From: Methyloversatilis sp.
GTDB lineage: Bacteria > Pseudomonadota > Gammaproteobacteria > Burkholderiales > Rhodocyclaceae
Reading direction: 5' to 3'
DNA length: 54,487 bases
Assembly (NCBI GenBank): GCA_016791045.1
Contig: JAEUNO010000011.1
Span: forward strand, 1 to 54,487
Position numbers and translations under genes: made by a program. Below, piece after piece: positions 1 through 7,657 of the stretch; within the stretch, counting starts at the first letter, position 1, and each line of letters opens with the position of its first letter. Below the pieces are notes generated by a model, which saw nothing but the letters and a program-made list of their open reading frames with translations, was not told the origin of the DNA and searched no databases.

Positions 1-786
<786 letters not shown>

Positions 787-960
787 AATTCCCAAAACTC
801 AACAGAATTCACAGGTATAAGCTTTCGCTTAAAACCTTTGATTCGTATGAGCACTTCAATTTAGTTGTCATGCGCGCTTCCATCACCCCAGGTTACCCTG
901 AAACGACATCTACACGCCGTTACAACCATGCCGTGCCCACACCTATCGGCTGTTTGTGTT

Positions 961-970
961 TTTAAAGAGC
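961..970 (-). promoter_or_regulatory. boxA-like antitermination element of the rRNA leader
   Basis: On the minus strand this reads GCTCTTTAAA, matching the boxA core (TGCTCTTTAA) that recruits NusB/NusE for rRNA antitermination. It lies about 175 nt upstream of the 16S 5' end. A small hairpin (GCTGCA, 5-nt loop, TGCAGC; 974-990) sits just before it. Position and sequence both fit a 16S leader. Confidence 0.75.
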
Positions 971-1001
971 TTCGCTGCATTTCGTGCAGCACAGAAACGA
1001 G

Positions 1002-1030
1002 ACTGTAACACAATTTCGATTCTGCGACAA
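1002..1030 (-). promoter_or_regulatory. Predicted sigma70 promoter of the rRNA operon
   Basis: The minus strand has TTGTCG (-35, 1025-1030), a 17-bp spacer and TACAGT (-10, 1002-1007), each matching consensus at 4 of 6 positions. It lies upstream of boxA and downstream of the tRNA-fMet gene, where an rrn promoter is expected. Predicted by eye only. Confidence 0.5.
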
Positions 1031-1063
1031 CCTTTTCTCCCGTTCTCACCACTGTTGAATCGG

Positions 1064-1140
1064 TGGTTGCGGGGACAGGATTTGAACCTGTGACCTTCGG
1101 GTTATGAGCCCGACGAGCTGCCAGACTGCTCCACCCCGCG
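1064..1140 (-). tRNA. Initiator tRNA-fMet (CAU)
   Basis: A 77-nt tRNA on the minus strand with CCA encoded at the 3' end. The anticodon is CAU, flanked by three consecutive G:C pairs (GGG...CCC) in the anticodon stem. Position 1 is C opposite A72, an unpaired acceptor end. The C1:A72 mismatch and the GGG/CCC stem are hallmarks of the bacterial initiator tRNA, as opposed to elongator tRNA-Met or tRNA-Ile2. The gene points the same way as the 16S gene and lies about 277 bp upstream of it, with its own promoter, so co-transcription is possible but not shown. Confidence 0.97.
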
Positions 1141-1154
1141 TTCGAGAGAAAAAG

Positions 1155-1183
1155 ATTATGACTGTTCGAATCAGTAACGTCAA
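1155..1183 (-). promoter_or_regulatory. Sigma70 promoter of tRNA-fMet
   Basis: On the minus strand TTGACG (1178-1183) and CATAAT (1155-1160) are separated by exactly 17 bp. Each box matches consensus at 5 of 6 positions. Transcription would start at about 1148, a few bases before the mature tRNA 5' end at 1140. Confidence 0.75.
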
Positions 1184-1311
1184 CCCCGTCTGATAGATTT
1201 GCCATTGATGACGGGACCAGACGCATCCGCAGCGATCCAGCGGCGCCGCTGGAGACATCAGGGATACACATACGGACGTCTGGCCACCCGGACACACCTA
1301 TATATAGGCGA

Positions 1312-2271
1312 ATGAAAAGAAGCTACCTAAGAAAAAACAGGCATCGGATTGAGCTTGCGCTCATCGTGGCTACGGCCGTCATTACATTCGTTGCGAGCTC
1401 TCAAGCGGAGCTTTATGAGCGCTTTCATACGCTGCTCCTACGATATGAAGTCGTGCAGGCGGACGAGTTGTTCATTGCCTTGCTCGGCCTGACGGTTGCG
1501 TTGACGCTTTTTTCTGTAATGCGGTGGCGCGACGCGAGGCATGAACTGGCATCACGCGTTGCAGCCGAAAGACGGTTGAAGAGGCTTGCCGCGCGCAACC
1601 GCGATCTGGCTCAGGCATTGATCGGTCTGCAGGAGGCCGAGCGACGGCGCTTTGCGCATGAACTGCACGACCATTTCGGACAGTGCTGCAACGCAATGCG
1701 CATCGACGCGGTCTTTCTGCGCGACCACCTCGACGACCGATCAGCGGAGAAGCGCGCGGCTGACCGTATCGCGGAATCAGCAGACGACCTGTACCAAACT
1801 GTGCGGGGGTTGCTCTACGAATTGCGCCCGGCAAGTCTGGATAGTCTCGGACTGCTCGGAGCAGTGCAGTCCCTGTGCGAATCTTGGGAAGAGCGTTCGA
1901 CGATAAACTGTGCGCTGCTTCCACGCGGAAATCTGGAGGATCTCGGAGAGGACGCAAATATCGCGATCTTTCGCATCATCCAGGAATCGCTTTCCAACGT
2001 GATGAAGCACGCCAATGCCAGTCATGTCCGGATCATCCTCAGCCATGATGCCAGTACCGATAGCGTCGAGCTCGCCATCGAAGATGACGGTAGCGGTTAT
2101 GAGGCAGCCAGAGTGCGTCCGGGTCTGGGCTGGCTGGGCATGGGCGAGCGGGCATCCATGCTCGGGGGCTCACTGACAATTGACAAGAGCTCGCTGGGCG
2201 GTGTCCTCGTGAGTTGCAGCTTTCAACATCCTGCGCGCGCAGAATCCCTTAAGGCCACCGAACATGATTGA
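1312..2271 (+). CDS. Sensor histidine kinase, NarX/UhpB-type (HisKA_3 + HATPase_c)
   Basis: A 319-residue membrane sensor kinase. Two hydrophobic helices (about 13-30 and 52-70) frame a short periplasmic loop of about 20 residues, so there is no large sensory domain. A linker leads to a HisKA_3 dimerisation helix with the motif FAHELHDHFGQ; His119 of ELHD is the expected phospho-acceptor. An HATPase_c domain follows, with an N-box (around QESLSNVMKHAN) and a G-box (DDGSGYE). The gene overlaps the downstream response regulator by 8 nt, so the two form an operon. The signal is unknown; the minimal periplasmic part suggests a membrane-proximal stimulus or a partner protein. The ATG at 1312 lacks a strong Shine-Dalgarno sequence. 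Confidence 0.9.
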   Translation: MKRSYLRKNRHRIELALIVATAVITFVASSQAELYERFHTLLLRYEVVQADELFIALLGLTVALTLFSVMRWRDARHELASRVAAERRLKRLAARNRDLAQALIGLQEAERRRFAHELHDHFGQCCNAMRIDAVFLRDHLDDRSAEKRAADRIAESADDLYQTVRGLLYELRPASLDSLGLLGAVQSLCESWEERSTINCALLPRGNLEDLGEDANIAIFRIIQESLSNVMKHANASHVRIILSHDASTDSVELAIEDDGSGYEAARVRPGLGWLGMGERASMLGGSLTIDKSSLGGVLVSCSFQHPARAESLKATEHD

Positions 2272-2914
2272 AGTATTGCTCGTCGATGACCACCCCATCG
2301 TGCGCTCGGGCTATGCCAGATTGCTTGAAGCGGGCCGCGATATCCACGTTGTCGCAGAGGCCGAGGATGCCGATTCAGGATATCTGGCCTACACGGCGCA
2401 TGCACCCAAGGTGACAGTGACCGACCTTTCACTGCCGGGGTCAAGCGGCATCGACCTGATACGAAGGATCAGAGCCCGTGATGCCGGTGCCAGAGTACTT
2501 GTGTTCAGCGTCCATGATGAAGCCGTGGTCGTGGAGAAAGCGCTGCAGAGCGGGGCCAGTGGCTTCATCAGCAAACGCAGCGCGCCAGAGGTGCTGCTCG
2601 AAGCCGTTCGCCACGTTGCGCGCGGTGAACGTTACCTGAGCACGGACGTCAGAAAGGCATTCGAGCTTCGTTCGCCCGATGCCGAACGCTCCATCATCAA
2701 TGACCTTTCGCCGCGCGAGTTCGAGGTGTTCCGGCTGCTTGCGCAGGGCCTGTCGGCAGCCGAGTGCGCCACGATGCTCAACCTGAGCCAGAAGACAGTC
2801 GCCAACTATCAAGCGCTCATCAAGGAGAAGCTCGGTGTCGGCACCTCGGCGGCATTGGTTCATCTTGCGCTTCGGCTGGGCGTTGTGCCTCAACTCGGGC
2901 CGAAGCAGGACTGA
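2264..2914 (+). CDS. Response regulator, NarL/FixJ (LuxR) family
   Basis: A 216-residue two-domain regulator. The receiver domain (1-120) shows the acidic pair D8/D9, the phospho-acceptor D54 (VTDLSLPG) and the conserved lysine in SGFISKRS (about 105). A LuxR-type helix-turn-helix (about 145-210) includes LSPREFEVFRLLAQGLS and the recognition-helix region SQKTVANYQALIKEKL. Its start overlaps the kinase gene by 8 nt, so both are translated from one mRNA. The neighbouring TonB receptor and the palindromes at 2931-2980 are the nearest candidate targets; that link is inferred. Confidence 0.93.
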   Translation: MIEVLLVDDHPIVRSGYARLLEAGRDIHVVAEAEDADSGYLAYTAHAPKVTVTDLSLPGSSGIDLIRRIRARDAGARVLVFSVHDEAVVVEKALQSGASGFISKRSAPEVLLEAVRHVARGERYLSTDVRKAFELRSPDAERSIINDLSPREFEVFRLLAQGLSAAECATMLNLSQKTVANYQALIKEKLGVGTSAALVHLALRLGVVPQLGPKQD

Positions 2915-2930
2915 ACTTCGTTCGCAAACC

Positions 2931-2980
2931 ATCGGGAAAAACTCCCGATGTCGGGAATTTTTCCCGATCTTTCCCGGAAA
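2931..2980 (+). promoter_or_regulatory. Cluster of three palindromes before the TonB receptor
   Basis: Three inverted repeats stand in tandem: ATCGGGA-5 nt-TCCCGAT (2931-2949), TCGGGAA-TTT-TTCCCGA (2951-2967) and TTTCC-C-GGAAA (2970-2980). Their centres are about 16-19 bp apart. Alternate arms are mutually complementary, so in RNA they could fold in several exclusive ways. They could be tandem operators, the response regulator's terminator or an attenuator. The rest of the 2915-3071 gap holds only the ribosome-binding site of the next gene. Confidence 0.6.
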
Positions 2981-3071
2981 GCGTTCGCTATCGTCCGCTG
3001 CGGTCGCGCCCTGCGACTGCAGACGCAGCGCCTCGCAGAGTGGCGCGCGACGCAACCCGAGGAGATTTCAG

Positions 3072-5324
3072 TTGAACACACACCACGGCGCAGCACGACT
3101 GCGTCTGACGCCGCTTGCAATAGCCATCGCCAGCCTGCTTGGTACTTCGGCCACCGTCGCTGCGGAAGTTCGGACCGTTGCCCCGACCGTCGAAGTCGTC
3201 GGCACATCGCCGATCCCCGGTCTCGACCGGCCGAAGGACGAGATTCCGTCGAACGTACAGTCGATCCGCCGCGATCGACTTCGCGACACCGGGGCAGCCG
3301 GATTGCCGGAGCTGCTCGGCAGCCAGCTGCAGAGCGTCAACGTCAATGAGATCCAGGGCAACCCCTACCAGGCCGACGTCAATTACCGTGGCTTTACGGC
3401 AAGCCCGTTGCTCGGCACACCGCAAGGGCTTTCCGTTTACCAGGACGGCGTGCGCATCAACGAACCGTTCGGCGACGTCGTGAATTGGGACCTGATCCCG
3501 CGCAACGCGATCGCATCGATGGACCTTATCCCGGGCTCGAATCCGCTGTTTGGCCTGAACACGCTAGGCGGCGCGCTGGCCATCCGCACGAAGGACGGCT
3601 TCAGCCATGCGGGCACCGGGCTCGAAGCCTACACAGGCAGCTTCGGCCGCCACGCGGTCACCGCCGAGCACGGCGGCAACAACGGCGAACTGGGTTGGTA
3701 TTTTACCGCCACGCGCTTCAAGGAAGACGGCTGGCGCGATTCCTCGCCGTCGGACGTCAATCAGTTCTTCGGCAAGATTTCGCACCGCTCGGCGAAACAC
3801 GAGCTGGACCTGAACCTCACTCACGCCAACAGCGATCTGATCGGCAATGGCCTGACGCCACGCTCGTTCTACGAGCAACGGCGGAAATCGATCTTCACGT
3901 CGCCCGACAACACCCGAAACCGGATGACCATGCTGTCGCTGAATGGCGGCTACTGGCTGGACGACGTGCACAAACTGTCAGGCACGGTTTATGTCCGCAC
4001 AAACAATGTACGTACGCTCAACGGCGATGCCAATGACGAATTCGCCGCCCCGGGCGACCCGGAAGGCGTACTCAACCGCACGCGCACGCGCCAGCAGGGC
4101 TATGGTTTCAGCGCACAGTGGGCAAAGATTCTGGAAGACCGTCAGATGGCGGTCGGTACGACCTATGACCACAGCCGTACCCGCTTCCAGCAGACCGAAC
4201 AGGAGGGTGACTTCAATCCCGACCGTTCGGTGAACCCGACCGACACGGAAGAGGATCCCGACCCCAAGCTGCGCGGCCGCACGCAGACCTGGAGCCTGTT
4301 CGCCACCGGCACCTGGAAGCCGGTGCCGGAAGCCGCCGTATCAATGTCGGCGCGCTACAACCACACTAGCGTGAAGACCACCGACCAGCTGGATGCCACC
4401 TCGAGCCTGAACAGCGACTACACCTACAGCAAGATCAATCCGGCGATCGGTGCCACGTATGCGCTGACCCCGGCGGTCACGATCTACGCCAATGCGCAGC
4501 AGGGAAATCGCGCGCCCAGTCCGATCGAGCTGGGCTGCTCCGACCCGAACGAGCCATGCAAGCTGCCCAACGCAATGCAGGCCGATCCGCGACTCGACCA
4601 GGTCGTCACCCGGGGCATCGAGTTCGGCATCCGTGGCGTCGCAGGTCCGATCCGGTGGAACGCGGCCGCTTTCGGTTCAGTGAGCCGGGACGACATCCTG
4701 TTCGTGTCCAGCAACACCGTTGGCCAGGGCTATTTCAAGAACTTCGGCAAGACGCAGCGCCACGGCGTAGAACTGGGCATGGGGGGCGAGTACGGCCAGA
4801 TGGCCTGGCGCGCCGGCTATACCTGGGTGGACGCGACCTACCGCTCCGGTGAGTGCGTCGTCTCGCCGGAAAATTCGGCGCAGGACGCCTCATGCGGCGC
4901 CGACAACATCCGAATCACGTCCGGTGACCGCATTCCGGGCATCGCCGAGCACAGTTTCAAGCTGGGTCTGGATTGGCGCCCGACGCAATGGCTGACGCTC
5001 GGTTCCGACATCGTGACGCACTCCGGCGTCTATGTGCGCGGCAACGAAAACAACCAGCACGACGAAGGTGGCAAGACGGCCGGCTTCAGCGTGGTCAACC
5101 TGGTGGCAACGGCTCAGCTGGGTGCCGGATGGTCGGCTTTCGCCCGCATGAACAATGTGTTCGACAAACACTATTTCACCGCTGGCCAGATCGGCGAAAA
5201 CCCCTTCGTCGGACCGAACAACAGTTTCGATCCGGACGACAACAACTGGCGCGATGAAACCTTCTATGCGCCGGGCGCCCCGCGTGCCGGCTGGGTCGGT
5301 GTGCGTTACCGCTTCGGCGGGTAA
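3072..5324 (+). CDS. TonB-dependent outer-membrane receptor
   Basis: About 750 residues. I place the start at TTG 3072 because GAGGAG lies 7 nt upstream and the protein then begins with a typical signal peptide (MNTHH...LAIAIASLLGTSATVAAE). The same frame is open further upstream without such features. A plug domain (about 55-170) contains YRGF, YQDGVRINEPFGDVVNWDLIP and GGALAIRTK. The remainder is a 22-strand-type barrel rich in aromatic and charged strand patterns, ending YRFGG. It should import a scarce ligand across the outer membrane using TonB energy. The substrate cannot be read from the sequence. Encoded immediately after a two-component system. Confidence 0.92.
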   Translation: MNTHHGAARLRLTPLAIAIASLLGTSATVAAEVRTVAPTVEVVGTSPIPGLDRPKDEIPSNVQSIRRDRLRDTGAAGLPELLGSQLQSVNVNEIQGNPYQADVNYRGFTASPLLGTPQGLSVYQDGVRINEPFGDVVNWDLIPRNAIASMDLIPGSNPLFGLNTLGGALAIRTKDGFSHAGTGLEAYTGSFGRHAVTAEHGGNNGELGWYFTATRFKEDGWRDSSPSDVNQFFGKISHRSAKHELDLNLTHANSDLIGNGLTPRSFYEQRRKSIFTSPDNTRNRMTMLSLNGGYWLDDVHKLSGTVYVRTNNVRTLNGDANDEFAAPGDPEGVLNRTRTRQQGYGFSAQWAKILEDRQMAVGTTYDHSRTRFQQTEQEGDFNPDRSVNPTDTEEDPDPKLRGRTQTWSLFATGTWKPVPEAAVSMSARYNHTSVKTTDQLDATSSLNSDYTYSKINPAIGATYALTPAVTIYANAQQGNRAPSPIELGCSDPNEPCKLPNAMQADPRLDQVVTRGIEFGIRGVAGPIRWNAAAFGSVSRDDILFVSSNTVGQGYFKNFGKTQRHGVELGMGGEYGQMAWRAGYTWVDATYRSGECVVSPENSAQDASCGADNIRITSGDRIPGIAEHSFKLGLDWRPTQWLTLGSDIVTHSGVYVRGNENNQHDEGGKTAGFSVVNLVATAQLGAGWSAFARMNNVFDKHYFTAGQIGENPFVGPNNSFDPDDNNWRDETFYAPGAPRAGWVGVRYRFGG

Positions 5325-5361
5325 GTGGCGGTGCCCCGCAGCGCCGGGCCGCTGCGACCAC

Positions 5362-5395
5362 AACGACAAAGGCACCTTGCGGTGCCTTTGTCGTT
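5362..5395. terminator. Bidirectional terminator hairpin
   Basis: A perfect 15-bp stem with a 4-nt loop (AACGACAAAGGCACC / ttgc / GGTGCCTTTGTCGTT) lies between the converging TonB receptor gene and the last gene of the formate dehydrogenase cluster. The stem ends in AA/TT pairs on each side, so it can serve both strands. Confidence 0.85.
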
Positions 5396-5408
5396 TCCGT
5401 GGGTTGGC

Positions 5409-5699
5409 TTACCGGGCGGCCGGTGCAGGCGCCGCGGCGGGAGGCACTGGGGGTGCCGCTGGGGGGGAAATAGGCGTCGGCGTCACGGTAATGCCCTGCG
5501 CCTTCATCCGCTCAATGTACTTTCCCGCCACCGCATCCTGCGAGGCGGCCAGCAATTCGGCCGCCTTCTTGTCGCCTTCAGCCGCCTTCGCCTTCTTCTC
5601 GGCCGCGGCAGCCTTCTGTTCTTCCGTCATTTCCGGCAACTTCGCCAGCGCTCCGGTGGCAAGCAGCGCGCCGATCATCAACACCACTATCCTGTTCAT
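5409..5699 (-). CDS. Small exported protein at the end of the fdh operon
   Basis: 96 residues from ATG 5699, preceded by GGAGGACTACGC. The N-terminus is a signal peptide (MNRIVVLMIGALLATGALA). It is followed by a highly charged Lys/Ala/Glu helix (about 25-75) and a Pro/Ala-rich tail. It starts 15 nt after the FdhC stop, so it belongs to the formate dehydrogenase operon. Function unknown; it could be a periplasmic accessory or scaffold peptide. No family recognised. Confidence 0.75.
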   Translation of the reverse strand: MNRIVVLMIGALLATGALAKLPEMTEEQKAAAAEKKAKAAEGDKKAAELLAASQDAVAGKYIERMKAQGITVTPTPISPPAAPPVPPAAAPAPAAR

Positions 5700-5713
5700 G
5701 CGTAGTCCTCCGA

Positions 5714-6736
5714 TCAGACGCGGGCCGTGACAGGCATTCCGCCGGCCGGCTGTGTCGCGGGTTGAGTTTTCATCGCTTCGTCGTACCACAGTTCGTGGTG
5801 TTCCCTGGCCCAGGTTTCGTCGACGTAGCCGGTCTTCATCCCGTCGAGCGCGCTCTCCATGCCGATGCTGCCTATATATATATGCGCGAGCGACAGCGTC
5901 ATCACCACCAGTGAGCCGATCAGGTGCACGATGTTGGCGGTCTGCATCACCCATCGTCCCTGCTCGAAGTTCGGGAAGTTGAGTACCAGACCGCTGATGC
6001 CGACCGTCAGTGACAGGAACACCACGCCGAGCCAGAACCAGGTCTTCTCGCCGAAGTTGAAGCGATGCGATGGCACATGCTCACCGGTCAGCAGGCCGCC
6101 CGCCTTGCGTATCCACAGTGCGTCGATCGACTGCCAGATGTTGTCCTTGATGAACAACGCGATGAACACGACCACCGACAGGATGAAAAGCGGTCCGATG
6201 AAGTTGTGGACGTTCTTGCACACCACGGCCACGGTGGCGAAAAGCGAGTAGCCGAACACCGGCAGCAGCACATGCTTCCCGAACAGCATCACCAGACCGC
6301 TGACGGCGAGCACGCAGAACGAAATCGCCATCGCCCAGTGTGATGCACGCTCCAGCGTGTTGAAACGATGGATCAGACGGCCGGTCTTCGCGCCGGAGAG
6401 CGTTATCGGCCCCCTCAGCTTGAAGAACACCGCCAGCAGTATCGCCATCGCGCAGAAGGCGATGCCGCCGTACAGCATCACCGGCCCGTTGCGCAACGCG
6501 CGCCAGGTCTGGCCACCCGACTGGATCAGCACACCGGTTTCGACCCCCTTGACCGACGTGTAATGCGCATCACCCGAGCGCACTTCGCGCCACACGGGTG
6601 CGTTGTTCAGCGGCTGGAACTGCTGGCTGGTCGCCTGCTCGGCCGCATCGGCCGCCTGCGCGGGCTGTAACGGGAGCGAAATCAACGCACCGATGCAGCA
6701 CAGCAGACGGACGAGCCATGAGAAGTGATGAATCAT
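5714..6736 (-). CDS. fdhC: Formate dehydrogenase gamma subunit, cytochrome b556
   Basis: 340 residues. A signal peptide (to about residue 28) precedes a periplasmic segment and a first membrane helix (about 88-106). Four further helices form the cytochrome b core typical of the FdnI/Fdh gamma family. Candidate haem ligands are the histidines in RFNTLERASHW, KNVHNFIGP and VHLIGSLV...LAHIYIG. It anchors the periplasmic FdhAB dimer and passes electrons from formate to quinone. RBS GGAGG lies before ATG 6736. It sits downstream of fdhB with a small lipoprotein gene between. Longer than FdnI because of the extra N-terminal exported segment, as in other epsilon/gamma/beta-proteobacterial Fdh gamma chains. 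Confidence 0.93.
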   Translation of the reverse strand: MIHHFSWLVRLLCCIGALISLPLQPAQAADAAEQATSQQFQPLNNAPVWREVRSGDAHYTSVKGVETGVLIQSGGQTWRALRNGPVMLYGGIAFCAMAILLAVFFKLRGPITLSGAKTGRLIHRFNTLERASHWAMAISFCVLAVSGLVMLFGKHVLLPVFGYSLFATVAVVCKNVHNFIGPLFILSVVVFIALFIKDNIWQSIDALWIRKAGGLLTGEHVPSHRFNFGEKTWFWLGVVFLSLTVGISGLVLNFPNFEQGRWVMQTANIVHLIGSLVVMTLSLAHIYIGSIGMESALDGMKTGYVDETWAREHHELWYDEAMKTQPATQPAGGMPVTARV

Positions 6737-6745
6737 CGCAGCCTC

Positions 6746-6970
6746 CTAACCGTTGATGCGGCGGTATTCGTTCTGGCTCTGGTTGCGCGCCTTGATGCTG
6801 GCTTCCCATTGCGCACGGTCACCCGCGAACGATTCGTTGTCCCACGGTTTGGTGTCGGGCTTGCCCTGATACTGGCCCTGCTTGTAGACCACCACCTGTT
6901 CGTGCTCGCCGCAGCCGACGAGCGCCACCGCCACGGCGGCAACAAGAACCGATCCCGTCAGTCGTCTCAT
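6746..6970 (-). CDS. Small lipoprotein between fdhB and fdhC
   Basis: 74 residues with a clear lipoprotein signal: a charged start (MRR), a hydrophobic stretch and the lipobox LVGC (Cys20). The mature part is short, hydrophilic and rich in Trp, Gln and Asn (KPWDNESFAGDRAQWEAS). It overlaps the fdhB stop by 4 nt (ATGA) and ends 9 nt before fdhC, so it is translationally embedded in the fdh operon. Likely a periplasmic-face lipoprotein associated with assembly or stability of the FdhABC complex; the role is inferred from position only. Confidence 0.78.
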   Translation of the reverse strand: MRRLTGSVLVAAVAVALVGCGEHEQVVVYKQGQYQGKPDTKPWDNESFAGDRAQWEASIKARNQSQNEYRRING

Positions 6971-7593
6971 GATTTGCCCCCCGCGTCAGGTTGCTGGGCC
7001 GGTGCGTCCGGCTTGCCGTAGGCGGTCGACCAGCCCCAGATGTCGGCGCCCTTGCCGCGCGTGGTGACGCGCTGACGATAGATGTCGGCCAGCACGTCGG
7101 CGTCGCCACCGAGCAGCGCCTTGGTCGAACAGACCTCGGCACACAGCGGCAGCTTGCCTTCAGCCAGGCGGTTGCGGCCGTACTTGCGGAATTCGTCCTC
7201 CGACGCATTCTTTTCCGGGCCGCCGGCGCAGAAGGTGCATTTGTCCATCTTGCCGCGCAGGCCGAAAGCCCCCGCCTGCGGGAACTGCGGTGCGCCGAAC
7301 GGACAGGCGTAGAAGCAGTAGCCGCACCCGATGCACAGGTCCTTGTCGTGCAGCACGACGCCCTCGTCGGTGCGATAGAAGCAATCGACCGGACACACCG
7401 CCATGCAGGGCGCGTCGGAACAGTGCATGCAGGCAACCGACATCGAGCGCTCGCCGGGCACGCCATCGTTGATGGTCACGACGCGCCGGCGATTCACGCC
7501 CCAGGGCACTTCGTGTTCGTTCTTGCACGCGGTGACGCAACCGTTGCACTCGATGCAGCGCTCTGCGTCACAGATGAATTTCATTCTTGCCAT
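6967..7593 (-). CDS. fdhB: Formate dehydrogenase beta subunit, 4Fe-4S ferredoxin type
   Basis: 208 residues with four ferredoxin-type cysteine groups: CIECNGCVTACK, CMHCSDAPCMAVCP, CIGCGYCFYACP and CTFC...CAEVC. This is the four-cluster arrangement of the Fdh beta (FdnH/Fdh3B) family. It carries electrons from the FdhA active site to cytochrome b FdhC. There is no twin-arginine signal of its own, as is normal: the beta chain is co-exported with the Tat-bearing alpha chain. Strong RBS (GGAGGACAAC) before ATG 7593. Gap to fdhA is 64 nt. Confidence 0.95.
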   Translation of the reverse strand: MARMKFICDAERCIECNGCVTACKNEHEVPWGVNRRRVVTINDGVPGERSMSVACMHCSDAPCMAVCPVDCFYRTDEGVVLHDKDLCIGCGYCFYACPFGAPQFPQAGAFGLRGKMDKCTFCAGGPEKNASEDEFRKYGRNRLAEGKLPLCAEVCSTKALLGGDADVLADIYRQRVTTRGKGADIWGWSTAYGKPDAPAQQPDAGGKS

Positions 7594-7657
7594 GTTGTCC
7601 TCCGTTCTCCGTGGCGGGCCCGACGAGGCGCCCGCCGCGTGGGTTGCGTCGCGCGTT

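Noticed and set aside
2835-3071. Extended N-terminus of the TonB receptor overlapping the response regulator
   Set aside because: The frame is open, but the signal peptide and a strong RBS place the start at TTG 3072, and the upstream DNA is palindromic control sequence.
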